Below are positions 11,013-21,599 of a DNA stretch of 64,000 bases, one piece after another. Every line of letters begins with the position of its first letter. Within the stretch, counting starts at the first letter, position 1. The notes under the pieces were generated by a model that saw only the letters and a list, made by a program, of their open reading frames with translations, was not told the origin of the DNA and ran no database searches. The translations under genes and the position numbers were made by a program. The DNA comes from Ornithorhynchus anatinus (taxonomy: Eukaryota; Chordata; Mammalia; Monotremata; Ornithorhynchidae), in the NCBI RefSeq assembly GCF_004115215.2, contig NC_041751.1, forward strand, positions 32,199,428 to 32,263,427. The letters are read 5' to 3'.

Positions 11013-11430
11013 ATCAATCCATTGATCGGTGTCATTTCCTGAGCACTTTCTACGTGCGGAGTGCTCCACTGAACGTTTGGGAGAGGACGATACAACATGC
11101 CGCCTCTCCGGAATTCGTGCTTTCCTTCAGCCAGTGGGGATGAGACAGTGTGGTCTAGTGGAAAGAGTGCAGGCCTGGGAGTCAGAGACCTGGGTTCTAA
11201 TCCTGGCTCTGCCACTTGTCTGTTGTCATAACGTCTCTGGGCCTCAGTTTCCTCACGATAATGTCGGTATTTGTTAAGCGCTCACTATGTGCACGGCACT
11301 GTTCTAAGAGCTGGGATATACAGGGTAATCAGCTTGGCCCACATGAGGCTCACGGTCTTCATCCCCATTTTGCAGATGAGGTAACTGAGGCACTGAGAAG
11401 CCAAGTGCCTTGCCCACAGTCACACGGCTG
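11013..11430. mobile_element. L2 end, sense Mon-1 5' half, antisense Mon-1
   Basis: L2 minus 11013-11095; Mon-1 sense 11141-11258; Mon-1 antisense 11259-11430 starting AATGTCGGTATTTGTTAAGC. Confidence 0.8.
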
Positions 11431-11885
11431 ACTCATCTGTAAAACGAGGGCGACAGACCTGATCTTGAAGCGACCCTGTCCCCGGACCCTAGCCCAGGAC
11501 CACCACCAATCTCAAACTGGACAACACATCGTACTTTTCCGAGGTCTAAAAAAAAAAAAATTGACCAAAATGCTATCACCCTATTTTAAAAGTGACAAAT
11601 GAAGTAAATGTATTTCCATTAGCGATGTGAATACGTAACAGTAATGAAAGATTCTGAGTTACTCTTACGCGTACTAAAGTAAGCGCCTAATTTTCAAAGA
11701 GTTTCTTTCATGCTATTCAACTCCAAATTGTGCTAACAGACAGGTGAAATTAGAGCATCGCCCGCTTTCCTTCCAGCTGCCCTCATCTTCCCCGCCACCT
11801 TCCACTGGGTCTCCCTTCTAGGGCTACTGCTGTGTCGGGGCGGGAGAGCACCCGGGCCTCAACCCCACGGCCCTGACGTCCATAT
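11431..11885. other. Stretch with no recognised gene
   Basis: AT-richer unique DNA with an A13 run near 11549. Confidence 0.45.
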
Positions 11886-11892
11886 CCGTAAT

Positions 11893-12180
11893 CAGTAGCA
11901 TTTATTGAGCGCCTACTGTGTGCAGAGCACGGCACTAATCACTTAGGAGGATAGAACTGAGCGCGCGGGCGTGATTCCTCCCCTCCAAGAGCGTACAGTG
12001 TCTCGGGCGCTGTACCGAATGCTTGGGAGAGGACGGTACGGTGGGTAGGCACGATCCCGGCCCTCAAGACGTTCAAAGTCAATCGGGTGCAGAGCGCTGT
12101 GCTGAGCGCTTGGGAGAGGACGGATAATAGAGTTGGCAGACACAAGGAACTTACACTTCACAGGGGAGGCAGACATTAAA
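11893..12180 (-). mobile_element. Stacked antisense L2 3' ends
   Basis: GCTTGGGAGAGGACGG recurs at 12021 and 12108, so at least three partial ends follow each other. Confidence 0.75.
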
Positions 12181-12406
12181 AGAAAGTGGGAAGGGGCAGA
12201 GGACGAGCTGGGTAAGGATTGGCGTGGGTGATTAGGTGCGTCTGTGGGTGTGTCTGTGTGTAAAGCAGGCAGGCAGTAGGCCACCTCTCTGATTATTGTA
12301 ATGATGACAGAGTTGTACTTCAAATCTAGTTGCTCCAGTGCCCTTAGAAGCCAGGGCTAATTATCCTTTCCACCCTTTACTGGATAGATAGTTTGAAGTC
12401 CAGTCT

Positions 12407-12820
12407 GTCCGCCAGTGATATTTATTGAGCATCGATTGTGTGCAGAGCACTGTACTGAGCGCTTGGGAGAGTACATTGCGACTGAGTCAGTAGACACGTT
12501 CCTGCCCCTAAGGAGCTTACAGTCCGGGGGGGGGGGGGGGGGGTAGACAGGCATCAAGTAATCAATCAAGAAATGATATTCATTGAGCGCTTACTGCGGG
12601 GCTGCACTGTACTTGGGAGGGTACAATATAACAGAGTTGATAGACACATTCCCTGCCCGCAAGGAGCTTATAGTCTAGAGGAGAAGTCAGCCATTGATCA
12701 GTCAATCAGTTGTATCCATTGAGGGCTTATTGTGTGCAGAGCACTGTACTAAGCGCTTGGTAGAATACGACAGAGTCGGTAGACGTGTTCTCTGCCCTTA
12801 AGGAGCTTACGGTCAAGAGC
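12407..12820 (-). mobile_element. Three consecutive antisense L2 3' ends
   Basis: Ends at about 12418, 12577 and 12707, each running to its AAGGAGCTTA segment before the next begins. Confidence 0.85.
12526..12543 (+). repeat. G18 tract inside L2
   Basis: Replaces the TAGAGGGG segment of the L2 end. Confidence 0.95.
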
Positions 12821-12825
12821 CAAAC

Positions 12826-13043
12826 ATAATACTAATAGAGGTTTTTGTTAAGCGCTTACTACGTGCCAAGCACTGTTCTGAGCGGGGTCCCACGTGGGGC
12901 TCACATCCTTCGTCCCCATTTTACAGATGAGGTAACCGAGGCACAGAGAAGTTAAGTGACTCACCCAAAGTCACGCAGCTGGCAAGTGGCGGAGCTGGGC
13001 TCAGCACTCACGGCCCAAGCCCGTGCCCTTTCCACTAGGCCGC
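12826..13043 (-). mobile_element. Mon-1 SINE, antisense
   Basis: GTTTTTGTTAAGCGCTTACT to CTTTCCACTAGGCCGCG. Confidence 0.85.
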
Positions 13044-13117
13044 GATAATCGATAACATTTCCTTGGTGACACATCGCATTCAGTTTTGAATCTTCCCTCA
13101 TCCATCAGTCCGCGACA

Positions 13118-13375
13118 GATGCGGCGTGGCTCAGTGGCAAGAGCCCGGGCTTGGGAGTCAGAGGTCGTGGGTTCGAATGCCGGCTCTGCCACTTGTCAGC
13201 TGGGTGACTGTGGGCAAGTCACCTGACTTCTCTGGGCCTCAGTTCCCTCATCTGGAAAATGGGGATGAAGACTGTGAGCCTCGCGTGGGACGACCTGATG
13301 ACCCTGTATCTACCCCAGAGTCTTAGAACGGTGCATGTGCTTAACCAATACCAACATTATCGTTATTATTATTAT
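13118..13375 (+). mobile_element. Mon-1 SINE
   Basis: GATGCGGCGTGGCTCAGTGG head; tail runs into (ATT)n and a short antisense L2 stub to 13425. Confidence 0.88.
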
Positions 13376-13489
13376 TATTTATTGAGCCCTTCCTGTGTGC
13401 AGAGCTCCATACTAAGCACTTATCAGCCCGGGCCAGCTCCCCAGTGGGGTCCCTTCTCACTCTGGCAAATGCTGGTTGTTCCCCTGCTT

Positions 13490-13753
13490 GTTCGTGGCTC
13501 AGTGGAAAGAGCCCGGGCTTTGGAGTCAGAGGTCATGGGTTCGCATCCCGGCTCGGCCACTCGTCAGCTGGGTGACTTTGGGCAAGTCACTTCACTTCTC
13601 GGTGCCTCAGTGACCTCATCTGTAAAATGGGGATTAAGACCGTGAGCCCCACGTGGGACGACCCGATTCCCCTGTGTCTACCCCAGCGCTTAGAACAGTG
13701 CTCGGCACATAGTAAGCGCTTAACAAATACCAGCATTATTATTATCTGTCTGC
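13490..13753 (+). mobile_element. Mon-1 SINE with 14-bp target-site duplication
   Basis: Flanked by TTGTTCCCCTGCTT at 13476-13489 and 13754-13767. It interrupts a sense L2 whose 3' end continues to 13925. Confidence 0.88.
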
Positions 13754-13925
13754 TTGTTCCCCTGCTTCTTCTCCTAATTCATATTTATGTTTATCTCCCG
13801 CTCAGACGGTAAGCTCGTCACGGGCCGGGAATGTGTCTGCGAATTCCGTTGTATTATACTCTCCCGAGCGCTTAGTAGAGTGCTCTTCCCACAGTACGCG
13901 CTCGATAAATACGACCCATCGACGG
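13754..13925 (+). mobile_element. L2 3' end (right of the Mon-1 insertion)
   Basis: ATTCATATTTATGTTTATC to GCTCGATAAATACGACCC; overlaps the tail codons of the minus-strand OR pseudogene. Confidence 0.82.
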
Positions 13926-14936
13926 ATTGAAGGAGCAGCACGTCCCCAACACCTCGGCCAACGCCCTCAGCACCTCTTTGTTCCTCAGGCTGTAGATGAG
14001 GGGGTTCAGGGCGGGGGTGATCAAAGTTCCGAATATAGAGCAGGCCTGGTTCTGCTCAGGGGAATGCGAGATACCGGGGGTCATGTAGATGAAGAAGATC
14101 GGGCCGTAGTAGAGGGTGACCACGGTGAGGTGGGAAGAGCAGGTGGTCAGGGCCTTCCTCCTCCCCACCCGGGACTCCATGCGCAGGACGGTGAGGAAGA
14201 TGAGGGCCTAGGAGGCCGTGATGAGGGAGAAGGGGATGAGGATCAACGCGAACCCGAACGCTAACACCACCGTGTCGTAGGTTGAGGCGTCCCGGCAGGC
14301 GAGCCGCAGTACGGTCGGAAGTTCGCAGGAGTATCGGTGGATCGCCCTGGCCCCGCAGATCGGAATGCTCATCGTGTAGAGGACGTTGCTCAAAGAAAAG
14401 AAGGCACACCCCACCCAGGTGCCGGCGACCGTCCCCAGGCAGAGCCCCGGGCTCACGGGGACCGGGTAACGCAGGGGGTGGCAGACGGCCACGAAGCGGT
14501 CGTAGGACATGAGGGTCAGGAGGAGGCACTCGGACGAGCCGAGGGTCAGGTAACAGAACATCTGGGCTCCGCAGGCGAACGCCGAGATGTTTCTCCTCCC
14601 CGAGAAGAAGTCGGACGCCATCTTGGGCTCGGTGGTGTTGAGCAAAGCCAGGTCCATGAGGGAGAGCTGGCTGAGCAGGAAATACATGGGGGCGTGGAGC
14701 CGGCGGTCCCTCCAGATCGGGAGGATCAGGACGGCGTTCCCGGTTACCGCGACGGCGAAGATCAGGAGGTTGACGGAGATGAGGAAGGCCCGGTGTCTGA
14801 ACTCGGGGAAGAGGCCCAGGAGAATGAAGTCCGTCGATGACGTCTCATTCCCCTCCGCCGTGCCTCCTCTTGGTTTCTTGGCACCGGAACTGCGGTGAGG
14901 AAAACAGAGTAGGCGGGAGACCAGCTCTTTGCCCAA
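13872..14936 (-). pseudogene. Olfactory receptor pseudogene (one in-frame stop, start codon changed)
   Basis: Minus-strand OR with all seven transmembrane segments recognisable in one frame: NETSS, LHAPMYF, MSYDRFVAVCHPLRYP, KALTTCSSH and NPLIYSLRN. One stop, TAG at 14208-14210, lies in TM5 where the paralogs read ASYALIF; the frame is otherwise open to 13872. The codon aligned with the paralog start is ACG (GGC ACG GCG GAG GGG AAT GAG). The nearest in-frame ATG is 29 codons further upstream at 14936. The C-terminal codons run into an L2 3' end at about 13920. With only two lesions in about 940 bases, inactivation looks recent, and an intact allele could still exist. Confidence 0.88.
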
Positions 14937-14951
14937 GTTAGTCTCCTGTAA

Positions 14952-15240
14952 TTATAACAATAATAAAAATAATGAGGTATTTGTTAAGCGCATACTATGT
15001 GCCAAGCGCTGCTCTAAGTGCTAATAACATGGATAATATTGGAAAACTCCCCCTGGACCGTGAGCTCGTTTTGGGCCGGGAAAGTGTCTGCCAGTTCTGT
15101 TATCCTCTCCCAAGTGCTGAGTATAGTGCTCTGCGCACAGTAAGTGCTCAGTAAATACCTCTGACTGATTATTAAGCACTTACTCTGCTCCCATCATCGT
15201 GCTAAGCACGGAGGCAGAAGAAAATCACATCGGTCACAGG
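14952..15240. mobile_element. Mon-1 stubs around an L2 3' end
   Basis: Antisense Mon-1 14970-15026, sense L2 15045-15170, antisense Mon-1 scrap to 15240. Confidence 0.75.
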
Positions 15241-15249
15241 TCCAGCCCT

Positions 15250-15800
15250 GCTTTTTCCCGACCCCTTGGTTAGCTTTGACTCTGTGGGACTTTGCTTTCT
15301 CTAGAAAATGCTGTCTACCCTTGATTTGACAAACCAAGTTCTCTCCTCATTCTTTTCTTATCTCTGGCTGCTGCTTCTCGGACTCTCTCCCCTCTCACCC
15401 CTAACTGTGGATGTCCATCAAAGGCTCCATTCTGGGTCTCCCTCCCTTCTCATGCTACATTATTATTATTATTGTGGTGTTTGTTAAGTGCTTAAGTTCT
15501 AAGCGCTGGGGTAGTTACAAGGTAATCAGGTCGTCCCACGAGGGGGTCCCAGTTTTAATCCCCATTTTAACAGATGTGGCACAGAGAAGCTAAGCGGCTT
15601 GCCCAAGGTCACAGAGCGGACAAGTGGCGGAGCCGGGATTAGAACCCACGTCCCCTGACTCCCAAGCCCACGCTCTTTCCCCTGAGCCACGCTGCTTCCT
15701 CCACCCTCATGGCTCCGGATACCTCCTCGGGGCGGACGACTCCCAAATCCATCTCACGGCCTGAAACTCTTCACCTCCTGTGGCGGTCACTCCACCTAGC
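15250..15800 (+). mobile_element. L2 ORF2 fragment, split by a Mon-1
   Basis: GGCTCCATTCTGGGTCTCC on the left and GATACCTCCTCGGGGCGGACG on the right are reverse-transcriptase coding remnants. Confidence 0.68.
15456..15702 (-). mobile_element. Mon-1 SINE inserted in L2 ORF2
   Basis: ATTATTATTATTGTGGTG start to TGAGCCACGCTGCTTC. Confidence 0.88.
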
Positions 15801-16870
15801 CCCGGCATTCGGGATGGGGGAAGAAGAACTCAGCAGCCGGGCTCCGGTCTCCTAAATGCCCTTTCCCGAGGGCAGTTCGATTGAGTTGCCCCTCATGCCT
15901 TACATGGATTTAACCAGGATCCAAGCTAATCAGAGGAAAGCACTGGGGAGGGCGAAGGGGGCCGGGGAGTTGGTGAAGAAGGCCCGGGAGTCATTTATGG
16001 CTTGACGAGGGTTGGAGCCTTGATCCCGGGAGGACAGGACCCGGGGGGGGGGGGGGGGGGGCTCAGAGCCGTGAATCTGGAAAGACACAGGGTGCAGGGA
16101 GAGAGCTCGGATGTGAATGTAGGGGATTAGGATAGCCACAAGGTTTAGAGATCCAGAGGTCAGAATTACAAAGGAGCTTCCTTCCTGCCTCTGACGGGCA
16201 TTACGTGGCACAGAATACCCTGGACGCTGCAGGACTCGGAGAGGGCGAGTCTGAAATCTGGGACACTCTAAGAAAACAGACCAGAGGAATGTAAGTCCTG
16301 GGATGCTCACAGCAAAGTACAGAGGGTCCTAGAGGGAAAAGTATTAGTTCTGGGAAAAGGCCGTTTGGGCTGGAATTCTATTTGTTTCCTGATTAAGAAT
16401 ACGGTTCAACGGTGGTTGAACCGAAGACGGTTCAACGGTGGTTGAGATCCCTGGTCTTGGGGTCTGCTGGAAGAGAAGCTCCAGATGCCGGAGAGACGTG
16501 CTGAACTGGGGAGCCAGGGGAGGGAGAGCTTGCTCAGTGAGCTTCCTGTAGCCAGCTTTGGGGTGCTGGGGAGGAGAGCGAGGTCAATCCCCGATGATCC
16601 TCTCACTTTAAGGGAGAAAGCAAGGCACGACACGATCCGGCAAGGATCTGACACGGCAAGGATCTGACACGAGATCAGAGGAGAGACTGGGGCTCAGGGA
16701 TTTGCAGATATCCTGCAGAGATCTCCAAATCTGCCAGGCCCGGGAAGGGAAGAACCGGAGGCCTTTAGGCCTCAGGGGAGGCTGACTGGTCCCAGCGGCT
16801 GCTAAAGTGTCTCCAGACGCTCTTCTGGGTGGGATTTAGAGCTGAGAACCCCGATACATCACACTCCTTT
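15801..16870. other. Unexplained kilobase
   Basis: No gene or known repeat seen. Holds a G19 tract (16043-16061), a hairpin-forming GGTTCAACGGTGGTTGAACC at 16403-16422 whose left part recurs 26 bases later, and a 16-bp unit GGCAAGGATCTGACAC twice in tandem (16639-16670). Confidence 0.5.
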
Positions 16871-17220
16871 GCAGTCTTGCTTCACAGCATCTCCACAGTC
16901 CACCCCTTCCTCTCCTTTCCAACCGCCCACCAGGCTGGTCCAAGCATTTGTAATCTCCCACCTCAAGTCCTACACTCATTTTTCATTATTGCGTGGTATT
17001 TATAAAGCGCCGGGCACCTTATGTAGCGCTGGGGTAGATACAAGATGAACAGGTCCTCCAGGCTCCTCTGCAGTCCAGATTTTCCTCTGCTGCCCAGGTC
17101 GTTTTCTGAAACTATCTCCCCATTCCTCATAAACCTCCAAAGGTTTCTCTTCCCTCTCCACATCAAACGGAACTATCTGATCGTCAGCTTTAAGACATTC
17201 CCATAGGTTCACCCCTTTCT
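16870..17220 (+). mobile_element. L2 ORF2 fragment, old
   Basis: CTGGTCCAAGCATTTGTAATC on the left and AGCTTTAAGACATTCC on the right, with a SINE scrap between (16990-17045). Confidence 0.6.
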
Positions 17221-17890
17221 ACGGTTCAGAGAGGAAAGAAAGAGAGGAGCGGGGTGAGGAGGAGAGAGCTTGATGAGGCTAAGATTTTAGTAGCTATTTC
17301 TACCGCCTTTCTTAACGTGTGCCCAAGAGGGATCGTAACGAAGGATTTTCCTAGATGCTCTCCATTTTATTACCCCTTGAGATCTCTGATGGCTGCAGTC
17401 TGGTCTCCTTTGCTCTTCTCTGTTCTCCGGCTCTGAGGTCAGCTAGGCTCAGCCCCACAGCCATCCGCTCCACCGGGCCTTGAGAAATCCGGAAGGAGCT
17501 ATCGGATCCAATGCGCCGAACGGAACAGTCGACACCCGGATTCCATTTGGAGCCAAAATCACCGTGACTTCGAGTTCTGTTTCTAGTAAAGTCATTTTGA
17601 ATTGTTGCTGAGGGATCGGAGCTTGAAAGGTAACAGCGATCCCTCCGGCGTCACCAGCAAAATCCAACCTGGGCTATTTCTCCAGAGAGATGGCTCTCCC
17701 ACCATCTACCCAGTCTGAGCAGTCACTCCGCCTCGGAGACCATTCAAAATCTTCTCCCCTTTTCATCGCAGTCCGTCTCTGAATGATGAAACACGACCGT
17801 GTCTCTCCATAGAGACCGAACACAGATGCTCGTTCCGGTGGCGATGGAAAATCTGCTCTCCACAGTTTATCTGAATCGGGCTTCAGCCGG
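17221..17890. other. Stretch with no recognised gene
   Basis: Minus-strand open frame 17449-17667 (72 codons) resembles nothing I know. No flanking splice signals of note. Confidence 0.4.
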
Positions 17891-17893
17891 CGA

Positions 17894-18178
17894 GTAATGA
17901 TAATAATAAAAATAATAGTAATCGTTAAGCACTTACTATATGCCAAGCACTATTCTAAGCGCTGGAGTAGATACAGGCTAATCGGGTCTCACATAGGGCC
18001 CACAGTCAGCACAGGAGAAAGAACGGGCATTGAATCTACATTTTGCAGATGAGGGAACTGAGGCACAGAGAAGTGAAGTGACTGCCCAAGGTCACACTGC
18101 AGGAAGGTGGAGAATCTGGGTTTAGAATCCAGGTCCTCTGACTCCGAGGCCCCTGTACTTTCCACCCGGCCACACTGC
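17894..18178 (-). mobile_element. Mon-1 SINE, antisense
   Basis: AATAATAGTAATCGTTAAGC to CTTTCCACCCGGCCACACTG. Confidence 0.85.
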
Positions 18179-18555
18179 GAGGGCATCCATTCTGTCCGAG
18201 GCTTAAGTACGGAACTGAGGCCAGGAAGAACTGTTCGAGTCACTCAACCCACGCCACGGTCTCCTTGAGTCAGAAGGAGCCTCTCCTGAGAACCGTGTCC
18301 CCAAACTTCAATTAACATGACTGTCAGAGGCCGTCCCCAAAATCACGTTCCCTAGAGAAGAAACAAACTGGAATCTCAGCGAACCGAGCCAAACGTTCCA
18401 GAAATGAAGGCTCCAAAGCCTTCCCCGAAGTAGCCGTGAACACCCCCCCACACGTCCCTCTGTGAGATCGATGTCCCTAGGCGGGGTCAAGGATATGCTT
18501 CGTCAACACAGAGCAGTTTAAGGAAGTGGATTGAATCTGTTCACTTTGGGCGTTT
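18179..18555. other. Stretch with no recognised feature
   Basis: Unique-looking DNA; no ORF or motif worth naming. Confidence 0.4.
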
Positions 18556-18559
18556 GATA

Positions 18560-18770
18560 TTCACCCCACCCTCAGTCCCATAGCACTCTATGTACATACT
18601 TATAAATTACGTATTTCGAACTATCTATTTATATTAATGACTGTCTTTCCCTCTGGACTGTAAGCACGTTGGGGGCAGGAAATACATCTACCAACTCTTT
18701 GGTACTTTACAGTACAGTACAGTAAGTACTCGATACTGATGATGATAATGATGATGATGATGACGACGAA
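18560..18770 (+). mobile_element. L2 3' end with GATGATG tail
   Basis: CTCTGGACTGTAAGCACG to GTAAGTACTCGATA, then a (GAT)-rich run. Confidence 0.8.
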
Positions 18771-18927
18771 GTGGCTTTTCCCTCCCTCTCTCATTGGTCT
18801 TGGATGTGAAAGAGAAACCCCCAACTCCGGCTGAGTGACACTGGGGAGAAGAGTGGCTAAGATTTTCTGAAGGGATAGGAAGGATGGTGAAGTGCCCAGA
18901 GGGTGGACCGGATTGGCTCGACGTGGA

Positions 18928-19310
18928 AAGCAGCGTGGCCTCGAGGAAAGAGCATGAGCCTGGGAGTCCGAGGACCTGGGTTCTAATCCCAGCTCTGCCA
19001 CTTGTCTGCTGTGTGACCTTGGGCTCGCTTCTCTATGCCTCAGTTTCCTCAACTGTAAAATGGGGATTCGTTACCTGTTCTCCATCCCACTTAGACTGTG
19101 AGTCCCATGGGGGACAGGGACTGTGTCTGACCTGATTACCCCCGGATCTATTCCAGGGCTTAGTACAATGCTTGGGACACAAGCAAACATTTAAACCCCT
19201 AGACTGTAAACTCACTGTGGGCAGGGACCGTGTCTATCAGCTCCGTTGTATTGTACTCTCTCAAGAGCTTAGTGCGGAGCTCTGCACCCTAAGCAAAATG
19301 GATGTATGGA
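18928..19310 (+). mobile_element. Mon-1 SINE then L2 3' end
   Basis: Mon-1 18928-19195 (head GAAAGCAGCGTGGCCTCG); L2 19199-19300. Confidence 0.85.
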
Positions 19311-19369
19311 TTCCCCTTTTAGAGAGTGCAGAGCCCAGATAATTACCGAGAGAGACGCCCGCCCTCCTA

Positions 19370-19890
19370 CCTTACACAGAGTAAGCGCTCAATAAATACT
19401 ATTGAATGAATGAATGATTTCCTACTACAACCCAGCCCACACACTTCGCTCCTCTAATGCCAACCTACTGACTGTACCTTGATTTCACCCGTCCCACATC
19501 TCAACCCCATGTCCCTGTCTGCTTCTGGCCTGAAACTCTGTCCCCTTCCATATACGCCCGACCATTCGTCTCTCCACCCTCAAAACCTTATTTATTGAAG
19601 GCACGGCTCTTCCTAGAGGGTTTCCCCAACCGAGCCCTCATTTCCCCTTCTCTCACTCCCTTCTGCGTCACTCTTACATGTGGATTTGCACCATTTATTC
19701 AACCCTCCCTCAGCCCCATGGCATTTATGTCTGTGTTGTATTTATGTTCATGTCTGCCTCCCCTTCTGGAACATAAGCTTGTCGTGGGCAAGGAAGGTCT
19801 CTTCCAACTCAGTTGTACTCTCCCAAGTGCTTAGTACAGTGCTCTTCATATAGTAAGCATTCAATAAATACCACTGATTGATTGATTAAT
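19370..19890 (+). mobile_element. L2 ORF2 end through 3' tail
   Basis: CGCTCCTCTAATGCCAACC is the ORF2 end. The tail is TTCAATAAATACCACTGATT. A separate L2 tail lies at 19370-19415. Confidence 0.82.
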
Positions 19891-20081
19891 CGAGACCTTC
19901 CCAGTATCTCTCAAAGAGTGATCTCTCTGTATCTATGTTTCCCTTTCATTCTTGGTCCATCAGTCCTGACTCTTTAGACACCCTTTCCCATCTGCCCCCT
20001 CCCCCAGAATCCCTACCCCCTTAATCCCCCTGGAGACTCAGAAAACCTTGCCACTTTCCTCACAGACAAGACGTCACCATC

Positions 20082-20465
20082 ACGCGGGACAACCTGATCC
20101 ACCCCAGCGCTTAGAACAGTGCTCTACACATAGTAAGCGCTTAACAAATACCAACGTTATTATTATTATTAGGATGTCTCAAATACAAGGCAGAGTAAGG
20201 ACAGGAAAACTACAATAATAACCATTCTACTAATTCCACTGTGTTGTACTCTCCTAAGTGCTTAGTTCAGTGTTCTTCACACAGTAAGAGCTCAGTGAAT
20301 ACTACTGACTGATTGATTCGTGTCTGTCTCCTGTTCTGGACTGTAAGCTTCTTGTGGGCAGGGAATGTATCTACCAATTCCGATGTATCGTCCTCTCCCA
20401 AATGCTTACTGCAGCGCTCCGCACACAGTAAGCGCTCAGCCAATACCACTGATAGATTGATTACT
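20082..20465 (+). mobile_element. Mon-1 3' end and two L2 3' ends
   Basis: Mon-1 tail to 20171; L2 ends closing at about 20313 and 20460. Confidence 0.82.
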
Positions 20466-20601
20466 GACTGAGAACATGGGATTCTCCAAAGGGAAGGAAA
20501 GTGTCCAAGGTTGTCCATGAGGAAATGCGGCAACTCAGACCGTATTCAAGACCAGCTGACTGGAAATCTCCGATCCATCTGCCCGTCTGGAATCGGTGAT
20601 T

Positions 20602-21565
20602 TCACAGCAGAAAATTCTTCCCGCTAGACTGCAGAACCAAGCTCTGCTTCATGATCTTGGTCAGGGCCCCCAGAACCTCCCTGTTCCTCAGGCTGTAGAT
20701 GAGGGGGTTGAGGACGGGGGTGAGGAGCGTCCCAAACAGAGAGACGCCCCGGTTCCGGTCGGGGGAGTGGGAGGGGCCGGGGGTCATGTAGATGAAGATC
20801 CCCGGGCCGAAGTAGAGGGTGACCACGGTGAGGTGGGAGGAGCAGGTGGTCAGAGCCTTCCTCCGTCCCTCCCTGGAGTCCACGCGCAGGACGGAGAGGA
20901 AGATGAGGACGTGGGACGCCGCGATGAGGCTCACCGGGATGAGGAGGAAGGCGATGCCCGAAACAGGACACCGCCATCTCGAACGCCGAGGTGTCCTTGC
21001 AGGCCAACTTCACCACGCTCGGCAGCTCGCAGAAGTACTGGCGGATCTCCCGGGAGCCACAGACGGGGAGAGTCGCCGCGTAGACGGTGAGGACCAGGGA
21101 AGACAGCGTCCCCCCGATCCGGGACCCGCTGACCATCTGCAGGCAGACGCCGGGGCTCACGAGGACCGGGTAACGCAGGGGGTGACAGACGGCCACGTAG
21201 CGGTCGAAGGACATGAGGGTCAGCACGAGGCACTCGGCGATCCCTACGGTCAGGTACAAGAACATCTGAACTCCGCAGGCGACGCGCGAGATGGCTCTCT
21301 TCCCCGAGAAGAAGTCAGACGCGATCTTGGGGGTCGTGGTGGACGTCAAGGCCAAGTCCAGGAGGGACAGTTGGCTGAGCAGGAAGTACATGGGGACGTG
21401 GAGGCGGGAATCCACCCAAATCAGCAGGATCAAGACGGCGTTGGCCGTGAAGGCGGCTAGGTAGACCAGGAGGACGACGGAGACGAGGAAGCCGCGATGT
21501 TGGAATTCCGGGAAGAGTCCCAAGAGAGTGAAATCTGTCCCTTGCGTCTCATTCTGCCTCCACAT
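20602..21565 (-). pseudogene. Olfactory receptor pseudogene with one frameshift; near-twin of the locus at 29.2 kb
   Basis: Minus-strand OR starting MWRQNETQ, with SFDRYVAVCHPL, KALTTCSSH and NPLIYSLRN. Near 20965 it has one extra base relative to its twin (AAACAGGACACC against AAACCGACACC on the plus strand). This shifts the frame in TM5, after residue 200 or so. Before and after that point the frames translate as normal OR sequence, and the second frame ends with a stop at 20602. About 845 bp are roughly 99% identical to the 29.2-kb gene, while both flanks are clearly diverged. A splice acceptor-like CCCCTTCAG lies about 20 bases upstream of the start. Apart from the shift it would be a full-length receptor. 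Confidence 0.9.
20678..21522 (-). repeat. High-identity tract shared with 29262-30105
   Basis: By eye about six substitutions and one single-base indel in 845 bases. The 380 or so bases nearest 21522 are identical. The match falls off sharply at both edges. Confidence 0.88.
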
Positions 21566-21599
21566 TTCTCCCCTTCCCCGTTAAACCTGAAGGGGAATC

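Noticed and set aside
12407-12820. Regularly spaced repeats resembling a CRISPR array
   Set aside because: The repeats are L2 3' ends in vertebrate DNA, with no constant short repeat or spacers.
13494-13753. tRNA-like head with A and B boxes
   Set aside because: Belongs to a Mon-1 SINE; no cloverleaf acceptor stem. The same holds for all other Mon-1 heads.
17449-17667. 72-codon minus-strand frame without repeats
   Set aside because: No recognisable family, no splice or start context, and the length is expected by chance.
20819-21460. Plus-strand open frame of about 210 codons
   Set aside because: Shadow of the OR pseudogene on the other strand; no domain.
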